This document shows, one piece after another, positions 42,184 through 51,582 of a DNA stretch of 64,000 nt. The stretch covers positions 124,001 to 188,000 of the forward strand of contig JADJRC010000050.1 in NCBI GenBank assembly GCA_016712415.1, written 5' to 3'. The position numbers and the translations under genes were made by a program. Every line of letters starts with the position of its first letter. Positions within the stretch are counted from its first letter, which is position 1. The DNA comes from Lewinellaceae bacterium. GTDB lineage: Bacteria > Bacteroidota > Bacteroidia > Chitinophagales > Saprospiraceae. A model generated the notes under the pieces. It worked only from the letters and a program-made list of their open reading frames with translations, did not search any database and was not told the DNA's origin.

Positions 42184-43806
42184 TTATTTTGCCTTACGTA
42201 CCCGCTTCAACGATAACAGGTTGATGCCGTTCCGCGGCAGTCCGCTTATTTTCTTGCTGGCAAACTGTGCCGTTTCATCATAAAAAAGGAACACTACCGG
42301 CGCTTCTTCAATCAATATCGCGTCCAGTTGTCGGTACAAGTCATAGCGCCGTTGCACGTCCGGCTCACGGAGACTGGCCTCATACAGTCGGTCGAACAAA
42401 GGATTATGGAATCCGGTGTAATTGGGCGGCGCCGTATTTTTTGAGTAAAAGCAGGTGAAAAAACTTTCCGCATCCGGGTAGTCGGCAATCCAGGATGCCC
42501 GAAAAAACGACGCCTGACCGTTGCGCATACGCTCGCGCAAGAGCGCCGTCTCCACCAATTCAAGGTTAACTTTAATACCCATATCCTCCCATTGCCTTAC
42601 TATGAAAGTGCACAGGTCCAGGTAATCCTGGTTGCACAGCAGGGTGACCGGTGGCAAGCCTTTGCCGTTGGGAAAACCGGCATCGGCCAACAACCGCGCT
42701 GCACGGCTCGGGGTATAGCCATACCCCGGCGCCGCCGTCTCGTCATATGAAGGCAGGCCGCGCGGCGTAAATCCCGAGGATGCCGGTTTTCCGACTCCGT
42801 TTCGGAGTGTACGCAGCATTTGGGCGCGGTCGAAACCGCAATTGAGCGCCTGGCGCACTTTTTTCAGTTGAAGCGGATTGCCGGCGGTTGCCCGCTCATC
42901 CATGCGAATGCCCAGGTATTCCGTATTCAGGTAGGGGTTTTTCAAAAAATAAATATCCTGCGCCAGAGCCGGCTGCAACTCGCCATCGGGAGTGAGCAGT
43001 TCGTTGATGTAGGAACTTTCCAGTCCGAAAAAGTAATCCAGATTGCCTTTTTTGAATTCCAGAAATGCCGTTTTCCGATCGCTGATAAAAGTCGTTTTTA
43101 CTGCATCCAGGTAAGGAAGGCGGTTTCCGGCGCTGTCTTTTTCGAAATAGCGGTCGTTGCGCAACACGACCAGACCCTGATTTTCGGCCCAGATTTTGAA
43201 CCGGAACGGCCCCGTACCGACCGGATGTCGCCTGAAATCCCGGCCATACTGCTCACAGGCCTCCCGAGGCACAATGGAAGCGTATTGCATGGTTAAAATC
43301 GAAAGCATCGGTTGAAACGGTTCGGCAAGTTGCAGGACAAAAGTCGTATCGTTGGGTGCGCTGAACGGCGCATCGGCTGCCACGCGGTCCTTGAAAATCC
43401 AGGACCCTGGTTTGGGCCATTCATCGTCGAGCAGCCTGTTGAAACTGTATACCACGTCGGAAGCCACCACTTTCCGCCCTTTACCGCCCGGGAAGGCGGG
43501 ATCGTCGTGAAAAAAAACATCGTCGCGGAGGATAAAGCGGTATTGCAGGGCATCGTCGGATATTTCCCACTTTTTTGCAATACAGGACTTTACCTGCAAG
43601 TCATCGTCGAGTTGCAGCAGTCCGTTGAACAGACAATCCACCGCCCAGATGTTGTTTTGGGTTCGGGCGAAAGCGGGATCGAGCGAAGTGATGGGGTTGT
43701 GCTGGTTGTAGCGGAAAGCGACCCGGCTGTCGTTCGACGGCGTCCCCGTCGTGCAGGCACTTGCCGCGACAAGCAGATACAAAAGCAAATTTCGGTACCG
43801 AAGCAT
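42184..43806 (-). CDS. Extracellular solute-binding protein, family 5 (oligopeptide/OppA-like), lipoprotein
   Basis: The N-terminus MLRYRNLLLYLLVAASAC is a lipoprotein signal with the acylated Cys at 18. The mature protein has the family 5 blocks LDPAFARTQNNIWAVDCLFNGL, KVVASDVVYSFNRLLD, HPVGTGPFRFKIW and ALNCGFDRAQML. At 540 residues it is normal for OppA or DppA-like binders of peptides. No ABC permease or ATPase genes are adjacent, so its transporter is encoded elsewhere or it acts alone. It is divergent from the UPF0173 gene, with each carrying a -7 element. Confidence 0.92.
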   Translation of the reverse strand: MLRYRNLLLYLLVAASACTTGTPSNDSRVAFRYNQHNPITSLDPAFARTQNNIWAVDCLFNGLLQLDDDLQVKSCIAKKWEISDDALQYRFILRDDVFFHDDPAFPGGKGRKVVASDVVYSFNRLLDDEWPKPGSWIFKDRVAADAPFSAPNDTTFVLQLAEPFQPMLSILTMQYASIVPREACEQYGRDFRRHPVGTGPFRFKIWAENQGLVVLRNDRYFEKDSAGNRLPYLDAVKTTFISDRKTAFLEFKKGNLDYFFGLESSYINELLTPDGELQPALAQDIYFLKNPYLNTEYLGIRMDERATAGNPLQLKKVRQALNCGFDRAQMLRTLRNGVGKPASSGFTPRGLPSYDETAAPGYGYTPSRAARLLADAGFPNGKGLPPVTLLCNQDYLDLCTFIVRQWEDMGIKVNLELVETALLRERMRNGQASFFRASWIADYPDAESFFTCFYSKNTAPPNYTGFHNPLFDRLYEASLREPDVQRRYDLYRQLDAILIEEAPVVFLFYDETAQFASKKISGLPRNGINLLSLKRVRKAK

Positions 43807-43847
43807 ACTGACGATGTTTATAAACGCGATGACTGCGCGGTGTCCGG

Positions 43848-43855
43848 CAAATATA
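43848..43855 (-). promoter_or_regulatory. -7 promoter element of the solute-binding protein gene
   Basis: Minus strand TATATTTG (43855-43848), 41 nt before ATG 43806. Confidence 0.55.
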
Positions 43856-43953
43856 ACAGGTTGTGAATGAGCGCCCTAACGGTGTTGGCAACCTGTGGAA
43901 AAATGGAGGATAACTTCTCCGTTCAATGTTCCACGCGATGTTTCATGCCCACC

Positions 43954-43961
43954 TATCTTTG
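43954..43961 (+). promoter_or_regulatory. -7 promoter element of the UPF0173 gene (possible parAB promoter)
   Basis: TATCTTTG followed by C, 22 nt before ATG 43984. The UPF0173 gene, parA and parB follow on the same strand with short gaps and may share it. Confidence 0.55.
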
Positions 43962-43983
43962 CCCGACTTAACCTGATGCGGAT

Positions 43984-44667
43984 ATGAAAATTTCTTATTA
44001 CGGACATTCCTGTTTTCTGGTGGAGACCGGCGGAAAACGCCTGTTGTTTGATCCGTTCATCTCGGCTAATCCGCTTGCCGGCGGGCTGGATGTCCAATCC
44101 ATCCGCTGCGATTACATTTTTGTCACACACACCCACTCCGACCATATCGCCGACCTGGAAACCGTGGCTGCCAACAACCCGGAAGCGCTGCTCGTCGGTA
44201 TCTGGGAGGTCAGCGCATACTACAACGCGAAGGGGTTGAAGACCCACCCCATGAACAAGGGCGGCTGGTGGACTTTTAATTTCGGCAGGGTAAAAATGGT
44301 ACAGGCTGTGCACAGCAGTGTTTTCCCCGACGGCATGCCGGCGGGCGAACCGGCAGGCTATGTGATCGACAGCGCCGATGGTGTGCTGTATGTGGCCGGC
44401 GATACAGCGCTCACCATGGACATGCAGTTGATCCCTATGACCTGTCCGACGCTCGACGCGGCCATACTGCCGATCGGCTCCAACTTTACGATGGATTATG
44501 CCGATGCTGTGATTGCCGCCGATTTTTTGAAATGCAACCGCATCATCGGCTGTCACTACGACACCTTTGGATACATCAAGATTGACCACAAAGAAGCGCA
44601 GGCCACCTTCGAGGAGAACCGCAAGGAACTGATCCTGATGGACATAGGCGCAACACTTGAAATTTAA
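43984..44667 (+). CDS. UPF0173 family metal-dependent hydrolase (metallo-beta-lactamase fold)
   Basis: A compact MBL-fold protein beginning KISYYGHSCFLVETGGKRLLFDPF, the family N-terminus. It carries the metal motif THTHSDHI at ~41-48, HSSVFPDG near 105, YVAGDTALTMDMQ with its metal aspartate, and CHYDTFGYIKID near the end. There is no RNA- or lactam-specific extension. The physiological substrate of UPF0173 is unknown. At 227 residues it is a normal length. It is cytoplasmic, 59 bp ahead of parA. Confidence 0.92.
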   Translation: MKISYYGHSCFLVETGGKRLLFDPFISANPLAGGLDVQSIRCDYIFVTHTHSDHIADLETVAANNPEALLVGIWEVSAYYNAKGLKTHPMNKGGWWTFNFGRVKMVQAVHSSVFPDGMPAGEPAGYVIDSADGVLYVAGDTALTMDMQLIPMTCPTLDAAILPIGSNFTMDYADAVIAADFLKCNRIIGCHYDTFGYIKIDHKEAQATFEENRKELILMDIGATLEI

Positions 44668-44726
44668 AACAAATTCCACCCGCCTGCCGCCGGCAGGTGC
44701 AAAGCATTGATCTTATGCTGAAAAAC

Positions 44727-45494
44727 ATGGGCAAAGTTATCACCATTGCCAATCAAAAAGGCGGCGTGGGCAAAACCACCACCGCGATCAACCTCGCAGC
44801 ATCCCTGGCGATCCTGGAGAAAAAAGTGCTGCTCATCGACGCCGATCCTCAGGCCAACGCATCATCCGGTGTCGGGCAGGCTGATACCAGCGAAAACGTA
44901 GGGCTTTACGACTGCCTGGTGCATGGTATCGATCCGAAGGAGGCCATTCTGGAAACCGAAACGCCAAATCTCTATTTGCTGCCCTCCAACATCGACCTGG
45001 TCGGCGCCGACCTTGAAATGGCGGAGAAACCCAGTCGCGAGTACATCCTCCGCGGTGTGGTCAACGCGCTGCGCGACGATTACGATTATATTTTTATCGA
45101 CTGCCTGCCCTCCCTCGGGCTCATCACCGTAAATGCGCTCGTCGCCGCAGATACCGTGCTTATCCCGGTCCAGTGTGAGATGTTTTCTTTTGAAGGGCTG
45201 GCCAAACTAAAAAACACCATTGCGCTGGTTCGACAGGGGTACAACCCCAACCTCCAGGTCGAAGGTTTGCTTATTTCCATGTACGACAGCCGTTTGCGAC
45301 TCGCCAACGCAATCGTCGAGGAGGTGCGCAACAGTTCAAATGATTACGTTTTCGAAACGATCATTCACCGCAACAGCCGCGTCGCCGAAGCACCGATGTC
45401 GCACGTACCGGTCGCCCTTTACGACGTCAGCAGTAAAGGCGCCACCAATTTTTTCAACCTCGCAGAGGAATTTTTGCGGAAAAACCACAATTGA
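44727..45494 (+). CDS. parA: Chromosome-partitioning ATPase ParA (Soj)
   Basis: ParA is a DNA-binding ATPase that moves ParB-parS complexes. The start is ATG 44727 (MGKVITIANQ) rather than 44697. The deviant Walker A motif KGGVGKTT is at 11-18, followed by LLIDADPQANASSGVG, IFIDCLPSLGLITVNAL (Walker B region, with Leu where Pro is common) and PVQCEMFSFEGLAKL. It has 255 residues with no N-terminal HTH, so it is the chromosomal Soj type. parB follows after 5 nt. Confidence 0.96.
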   Translation: MGKVITIANQKGGVGKTTTAINLAASLAILEKKVLLIDADPQANASSGVGQADTSENVGLYDCLVHGIDPKEAILETETPNLYLLPSNIDLVGADLEMAEKPSREYILRGVVNALRDDYDYIFIDCLPSLGLITVNALVAADTVLIPVQCEMFSFEGLAKLKNTIALVRQGYNPNLQVEGLLISMYDSRLRLANAIVEEVRNSSNDYVFETIIHRNSRVAEAPMSHVPVALYDVSSKGATNFFNLAEEFLRKNHN

Positions 45495-45499
45495 AGATC

Positions 45500-46399
45500 A
45501 TGGCAAAGACAAAATTCAGCACAGGCGGCGTCGCCGCACTCCTGCGCAATGCGGGACAACTGGAAAAGGCTATCCAGGAAAATCCGCATGAAGTCGTGCG
45601 TGAACTCGCCACCAATGTTATCATGCTCCCGATCCAGTATATCGAGGCAAACCGGGAACAACCGCGCCGTGATTTTGACGAGAAGGCCATCGAGGAACTG
45701 ACGACCAGCATCCGAACCCACGGGATCATTCAGCCGATCACCGTCCGCCGTCTGCACGACAAGGCGTACCAGATCATTTCCGGCGAACGCCGCTACCGCG
45801 CCTCCCGGGCAGCCGGTCTGTCGGAAATACCCGCTTATGTCCGACTGGCCAACGACCAGGAACTGCTTGAAATGGCGCTGATCGAAAACATCCAGCGCGA
45901 AGACCTGAATGCGATGGAGGTGGCTATTTCCTACAGCCGGCTCGCCGCCGATTATAAACTCACCCACGACCAGATTGCCGGACGGGTGGGTAAGGACCGG
46001 AGTACCGTTACCAACTACCTGCGGCTCGTCAATCTGCCACAGTACGTCACCGATGCCATCCGCGACCGGAAGATATCCATGGGTCATGCGCGCGCGCTCG
46101 TGGCTGTCGACGATATCTCCCTCCAAAACGCACTTTGCCGGCAGATCATCGAAGAAGACCTGTCCGTCCGTGCCGTAGAAAAGATCATCGCCGGATACCA
46201 GGAAGACCGGAAAGGCAAAACGCCGAAGGCGGACAAACGCCTGCCGGAGCACATGCGCCAAATCCAGGATCAATTCAGCGCATTTTTCGGCGCCAAAGTG
46301 TCGCTGAAACGCAACGAAAACGGCAAGGGTCAACTGGTCGTCAATTTTAACGACGACGCCGAACTTAACCGCCTGATCGACAGCATCGAAAAGCAATAA
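45500..46399 (+). CDS. parB: Chromosome-partitioning protein ParB (Spo0J)
   Basis: This is a CTPase and parS-binding clamp. The N-terminal domain has QYIEANREQPRRDFDEKAIEEL, GIIQPITVRRL, the CTP/arginine patch GERRYRASRAAGLSEIPAYVR and ENIQREDLNAMEVA. The HTH that reads parS follows as LTHDQIAGRVGKDRSTVTNYLRL. The C-terminal dimerisation part ends near 299. The start is ATG 45500 (MAKTKFSTGGVAALL). It forms an operon with parA. No perfect parS site was found in the window. Confidence 0.96.
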   Translation: MAKTKFSTGGVAALLRNAGQLEKAIQENPHEVVRELATNVIMLPIQYIEANREQPRRDFDEKAIEELTTSIRTHGIIQPITVRRLHDKAYQIISGERRYRASRAAGLSEIPAYVRLANDQELLEMALIENIQREDLNAMEVAISYSRLAADYKLTHDQIAGRVGKDRSTVTNYLRLVNLPQYVTDAIRDRKISMGHARALVAVDDISLQNALCRQIIEEDLSVRAVEKIIAGYQEDRKGKTPKADKRLPEHMRQIQDQFSAFFGAKVSLKRNENGKGQLVVNFNDDAELNRLIDSIEKQ

Positions 46400-46426
46400 C
46401 CGGCGCCTCTTTTGGGCCCGTGAAGG

Positions 46427-48490
46427 CTATCGAACCACCAGAAATTTTCGTGTGACCGCTCCGTTCACACCCTCTATTTTCAAAAAATACACGCCACCGG
46501 GCAGCCCTGACAGATCGGGAGATACATGATTAATCTCCCGGCCTGTCAGGCGCCAAGGCCCGGCGATCTGCCGACTGAACCCGTCCAGTATCCGGACTGA
46601 CACTTCGGCGTTTTCGGCAAATTTCCCTTTGATCGTCAAGGTTTTATCCGCCGGATTGGGGTAAAGACTGAACACCGGCCATTCCATATTTGCGGTATGC
46701 GTCGTGACGGTGTCTTCTTTTTCAAAATTGGCCACCAGGACCGTGTTCCCGGAAAGCACAATATTAGTCGAGTCTTTGATACCCAGATCGGGGTCCGACC
46801 ATCCTGTAAACAAATAACCGGGATTGGCGATCGCACGAACCGGCAGGGCGACGCCGGTAAAATAGATGCCCGACCAGGGCAACTGCGCTGCCGTAGGAGA
46901 TACGGTATTCACTTCCACCCTGCCCCCGGCAGGCGGATTGGCTTTGATTTCCAGTTCAGCCAGCCCGGACGCTTCAGGAACCGCCTTCAGTATTTCCTGA
47001 CGCACATAATCGGGCCGGTGGAAAGCGAACTGCCGGGTCGTTTCGATGTTGGCCAGCCAATAGCTGTCGTAATTGCCGAACCACCAGCGTTCGTAGTGCT
47101 TGGTGATCTCGGGCTGGTAAAGGGTTCTGAATGCGTTTAGCCGATCGCTGACACGTGCAGGCAGGAAGGCAGTATTCAGCATATCGGCCAGGCGATTGGC
47201 AAAATCGCGGCGGAACCCGGCGTTTTGCCAGCACCGGCGAAACAGCAGGGTCGCCCAGTCGGGATTGGGCCAGACCTGTGTGGTATCGTCAAGCAGGCGC
47301 GCCAGGGCATCCGGCGACGCATCGCCGGTATTCCAGCCGCCATTTTGTTGAAACAGGCCGAAGGTAAAATCGAGGTCGTACGTCATCCAGCGCCACTTCC
47401 CTTCGGGCGAGCGCTGGCGGAAACGGCGGACGTTGTTGCCCGGCCAATCCTCATTTTCCAGGTAGATGTTGAACACGCAGTAGTCGAGGAAATTCTGGCC
47501 GTCGATTTGCTGCTCCAGGGCTTCGAACAACGAATCATTATCAAACCCGGTGGTCTGTGTCAGGTAACCGAACAGATCGTTCCAGGCTGCTATATCGCCA
47601 TTGCTTACCGACCCAAAATTATCGACGAGGTCAAACGCGTCGCTGCTCCAGTTAAAATGCTGCTGCACATAAAAGCGATTCATACGCTCGCGGATGTTGT
47701 GGATACCCCAATATTTCCCGTTCAGGTACAATACCGCCGGCCGCCAGGCCTGGGCGTACAAGGCAGGCGCTGCCAGTAAATCGCCCATATCGCTTCGGTC
47801 GGTCAACAAACCGGCGGCAAATTCATCGCGGAATTGAAGTACGCACCAGTCCTGCCCGCCATTTCGCAACACACATCGCTTGTAGGATTCAAAGGACAGC
47901 TCCGGAAACAAGGGATAGGCGATGGTGGGGTTACCCAAAGATCCTTTTGCGCTGATTTCCAGCGATTTCTGCGGTTGTGACGCACTTGCCGACCCCTGGA
48001 TTTCCACCGCCACCAATTGGTTGAACACGGCATCGTTTGCCTCCGGAACAAACATTTCGATGTTGGCCACGGCAGTCAGATCGTCTAGATATTTTACATA
48101 GATTCCCGTATCCGCATCGAAAAAAGCAGCCGGATCAAAGGCCAGGGAAACCACCGGAAAACTGTGCTCTACCCCTGCCAGATAACTGTGTGTCACCACC
48201 CGTGACGGCGCCATCCCGACAGCAAAAGCCCGCGCCCGAAGCACCGCGATCGAGTCGAATAGAAAAGGCATGCCGTCGTACAATGCCGCCGACGAATCAG
48301 GTTCCCTGCCGTCCAGGGTAAATCTGATCGCCGCACCGGGTGTGGAACAGGTCAGGCCGACTTCCACCGTTCCGGTATACATGCCTCCAGCCGTGGAAAA
48401 CTGCACCGGGTCTGTGATGGCTGTACCCTGTGAAAACGCGATTCCCGTGCTGATCGGGATCAGAATAATGGTAAAAAAATGCGATATCAT
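46427..48490 (-). CDS. Secreted CotH-family protein with chitobiase-like N-domain and T9SS type A sorting domain
   Basis: A signal peptide (MISHFFTIILIPISTGIAFS) precedes a chitobiase/hexosaminidase C-terminal-type domain (~40-110; STPGAAIRFTLDGREPDSS). The CotH kinase-like domain follows (~115-500) with RNGGQDWCVLQFRDEFAAGL, LYLNGKYWGIHNIRERMN and the metal-binding-type WRWMTYDLDFTFGL. The C-terminus (FSLYPNPADKTLTIKG ... GGVYFLKIEGVNGAVTRKFLV) is a T9SS type A signal. CotH proteins are atypical protein kinases of spore coats and pathogen surfaces; kinase activity here is inferred. It starts 33 bp after the LanB-like gene on the same strand, so the two probably share a transcript. Confidence 0.9.
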   Translation of the reverse strand: MISHFFTIILIPISTGIAFSQGTAITDPVQFSTAGGMYTGTVEVGLTCSTPGAAIRFTLDGREPDSSAALYDGMPFLFDSIAVLRARAFAVGMAPSRVVTHSYLAGVEHSFPVVSLAFDPAAFFDADTGIYVKYLDDLTAVANIEMFVPEANDAVFNQLVAVEIQGSASASQPQKSLEISAKGSLGNPTIAYPLFPELSFESYKRCVLRNGGQDWCVLQFRDEFAAGLLTDRSDMGDLLAAPALYAQAWRPAVLYLNGKYWGIHNIRERMNRFYVQQHFNWSSDAFDLVDNFGSVSNGDIAAWNDLFGYLTQTTGFDNDSLFEALEQQIDGQNFLDYCVFNIYLENEDWPGNNVRRFRQRSPEGKWRWMTYDLDFTFGLFQQNGGWNTGDASPDALARLLDDTTQVWPNPDWATLLFRRCWQNAGFRRDFANRLADMLNTAFLPARVSDRLNAFRTLYQPEITKHYERWWFGNYDSYWLANIETTRQFAFHRPDYVRQEILKAVPEASGLAELEIKANPPAGGRVEVNTVSPTAAQLPWSGIYFTGVALPVRAIANPGYLFTGWSDPDLGIKDSTNIVLSGNTVLVANFEKEDTVTTHTANMEWPVFSLYPNPADKTLTIKGKFAENAEVSVRILDGFSRQIAGPWRLTGREINHVSPDLSGLPGGVYFLKIEGVNGAVTRKFLVVR

Positions 48491-48523
48491 ATACGTGAAG
48501 GATTACATGTGTCCGGGTTGCCG

Positions 48524-50873
48524 TTATACCGTTACTTCCAGCACCACTTCAGCGGCATGCGGTATATCATCTTTCCGTACCACGGCATGCTCAGGCAGCG
48601 GCAACATTTCCGTCAGGACAATCGGGGCCGTATTTTTTCTCAAGCACCTGGCAAACAGCAACATGGAAACCGGGCTGCTCCGGTCGAAATATTGCGGTTT
48701 ATCACTTGAAAACCGGGCAAAAAAACGCTCCGGAACGCCCATTTCCTCCATATCGTCGTTCACCAGCAGAAAAAAACCGGCATCATCCCTTTGCTTCAGC
48801 CAACGACTCGCCCATTCGGCAGTCAAAGTCCATGATGAACGCATCAACACCAGGTCCCGGTACACGATCCGCTCCTGCCGGCTCCAGCCTGTATCCGGAA
48901 TGGTCTGATTCAAATGCTCCTGCACGAGTGCTTCGATGGAAACGTACGGCATACCGAGGTTCCAAAGCAGTTGGAGCACAGGGGGCCGCAACCGCGCTAC
49001 TTCCAGACCCAGATCGGTCAGCAGGACGGAATTACCCGATTTTTTATCCATGAGTTGCGGGCCTCCGGTCGTTTTACAAATGGCCAGGTCCGCTATGAGG
49101 ATTGTTCTGCCGCCTGGCAACGCATCCGTTCGGCCACCGGGGACAAGCAGCGCGTCAGGGTGTAGTGAAGGCTGAAAATTGGCATTCGACCAGCCCTGCC
49201 AGGGGAAAGGAACAGACCGGTTCCAGCCCGAAAGTGCGTACCGCAAGTCGTCGGGGAAAAGATGCATCCAACGTGCAAACATCTTCCCGCCACCTGCATA
49301 CAAGCCGTTCACCACGGCCTGCCAATCGCCTCCGGCTGCCGGCAAAAACTGGAGTAACGCACCGATTTTCCCTTTGAAACAAGGGACTGCTCTGTAACTA
49401 GAAGCATCTTGTCCGTTGTTCAAAAATCCTGTGCAAAATCCAGAAAATCAAGGGTTTGCCTGTTTTCCAATCGCTCTTCGGCGAAGTTGAATATTTTAGC
49501 CTGCAGCGGTGGCAGGCGCTGCACGGGGCTGTTATGCCAACATTCCATCAATTGCGCAGTCAGGTTGCTGATGGCATCGGGCGGCACAGCCACAACCACA
49601 TCTGCTTTTCGGTCTTCGAACAACACCTGCTCCGGCGGAATAGCCGGCGCCGTTTCATGGTGTTGTTTAAAAAACAATTTTGCCTGCTCGCCGGCAGCCA
49701 CCTGGGTTTCTCGCGCTGCTTCCACCGACTGAAAAGAGATGGTTTTGCGGCAGTGCGCAGCCATTGAACCAGTACCGCAGCATCTAAAAGCACCTGCGGA
49801 GGATGCGGCAGGAATCCAAGATACTGATAAAGCCGCTGGCACCAGTCCGGGGCAAGCCCTTTTACCGGTAGTTCCCACTCGAGCATTCCCAGATCGATCA
49901 GTTCTAGCAAGAGCGCCTCCAGAGCAGCCGCGTCAGCATCAATACTGTTTCCCAAATGTTCCAGCAGGTCGGTGAACGACAGTTTTCGACCGGCGTCGAG
50001 CAGCAATTCCATGACCAGGCCGGCAACAGGGTGCTCATCAATTTGCTGGAAGGACTCGTTTTCCCCGTCAAAATAGAGCCATCGCCGGTCGTGTGCGGAT
50101 GTGATACAGGGATTCAGCAATACCGGGAGGAAACGGTAAAATGCAGGTGTTTGTAACAATATATCGTACAATGCCGGTAAAAACCCGACGTTGGGCGTGA
50201 TAAACGACTGCGGCGAGGAGAGGAATGCAAGTTCCCCAACATCGGTCATTTCGCCGGCTGCATCGAAGGGGCGCCACAGCGATACCGTCGTCAGGCGGCT
50301 GAGCGGCGAGGTCTTGACCACGGCCCGGTCGAGGTATTGCAGTACAGACAGCGCCGTCTGCCGGTCTTTTTTGACAAACGATTCAGGGTTTTTACCGCAA
50401 AAACCGGGCAATCGGTCCAGCAGGTCGTGCGAAACGAAAAGCAGGGAGCGCTGGAGTTCTTCCAGTTTCGCGACATCTTGTAACACACGATAATTGGCCT
50501 CCAACAATTTTGCATATGCTGTCTTGCGAGTCTCCTGGTCTGCGCGTTGCTGCTTCCATTGCAGCAGGAGGGACAGCAAGTGCGCCGCCCGGGGGTCGGA
50601 TTCCTGCTCCAGGTCATGCAAAAAAGCATCAGCAGGCGGCTTCTGGCGCTGAAAAAAGGCCTTTCTGGCGTTGTAGACTTTTGTACGGAAAGAAGTGTCG
50701 CCCAATGAGGTCAGCAGCACATCAAATGCCTGCTGTATAGTTGTTCCTGAAGGATAATGTACCGCTTTTGCGACAGAATCAGGGGGGCGAAAACGATCAA
50801 GCCACAGCAAAGGCAACCCGGCAGTGCGGATTAGCATCAAGGGAAATATCGCTTCCTCGCGGTTGGTCGTCAT
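48524..50873 (-). pseudogene. Stand-alone lantibiotic dehydratase N-domain protein (LanB/PEARL-like), two frameshifts as given
   Basis: The proteins of frames 50873-~49746, ~49746-49427 and 49421-48524 join into one ~783-residue product of the Lant_dehydr_N type. It begins MTTNREEAIFPLMLIRTAGLPL and ends with the family terminus FDRSSPVSMLLFARCL ... VLTEMLPLPEHAVV. LanB N-domains use glutamyl-tRNA to modify a peptide; solitary forms include the PEARLs, which add amino acids to peptide ends. No LanB C-domain (SpaB_C), LanC or precursor gene was recognised nearby. Adding one base in each of T4 49743-49746 and A5 49422-49426 (plus-strand view) restores a single frame, so sequence error is likely. 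The start could also be 50903. Confidence 0.8.
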
Positions 50874-50919
50874 GCCTTGCACCATAGCCCGCGCAAAATG
50901 CACACTTTCCCCGATTCTG

Positions 50920-51576
50920 ATGATGAAAAATGTTTTTCTCGTCTTTTTATCCCTGCTGTCGATGCTGCTGCCGGCACAACAGCCTCAAAGCGGGCATTTT
51001 GTATGGGGAGCCGGCGTGGGATTTGAAACGCAGCTGACCGGCATTCAACCCATAGACCTTGCCGAGCCCGATCAAATGCGGGTGGAAAGCCGGCGGCATG
51101 CGTTCGGAGGAAGCCTGACCGTTTTTGGGCGATGGCAGTTCTGGCGCGGGTTGTCCATCCAGCCGGCCCTTTCCCTGGCAGATCTGCAGAGCGAGTTATA
51201 CTTTAACCGGGACGGCGTAAAAAAATACCGCTTCACAGACCTGGAAATACCCCTGCATCTTGTATTGACCAACTCCAGCGGGCACTTTCCCCTGCGAGGT
51301 ACCGTATTGCTTGGCGGGCGTCTCGGCTGGAATTTTGCCGGCCAGCCGTCGGAATACCTGAGTCTGTTGCGCGAACGCCTCGCCCTTGATGCCGGTCTGG
51401 GTGTTGAAATCCGGTGGGGACCATGGCGCCTGCAACCGGAAATCGTGTATTCGCACGGCATGAACAATATGCACGACGTTACCAATGCGCAGTACGACTG
51501 GGTGGTTGGCCGCGTGGTGCGCGACCGACTGACCTTCAGGATGTTGGTATGGCTGGATAAGACTTCAGGTGAATAA
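50920..51576 (+). CDS. Outer-membrane beta-barrel protein
   Basis: The start is ATG 50920 (MMKNVFLVFLSLLSMLLPAQ, signal peptide); the longer frame from 50824 overlaps the opposite gene. The mature ~200 residues alternate hydrophobic and polar residues as beta strands (FVWGAGVGFETQL, GLSIQPALSLADLQSELYF, GTVLLGGRLGWNFAG, RLTFRMLVWLDK), typical of a PorT/OmpW-sized eight-stranded barrel. The ligand or partner is unknown. It is divergent from the LanB-like gene by about 46 bp, so the two may share regulation. Confidence 0.8.
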   Translation: MMKNVFLVFLSLLSMLLPAQQPQSGHFVWGAGVGFETQLTGIQPIDLAEPDQMRVESRRHAFGGSLTVFGRWQFWRGLSIQPALSLADLQSELYFNRDGVKKYRFTDLEIPLHLVLTNSSGHFPLRGTVLLGGRLGWNFAGQPSEYLSLLRERLALDAGLGVEIRWGPWRLQPEIVYSHGMNNMHDVTNAQYDWVVGRVVRDRLTFRMLVWLDKTSGE

Positions 51577-51582
51577 GGGCGC

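Noticed and set aside
43926..43944. parS-like sequence TGTTCCACGCGATGTTTC upstream of the UPF0173-parAB genes
   Set aside because: The left half fits the parS consensus TGTTNCACGTGAAACA but the right half does not, and the site is not palindromic; about 11 of 16 positions match, too few near parAB without a second site.
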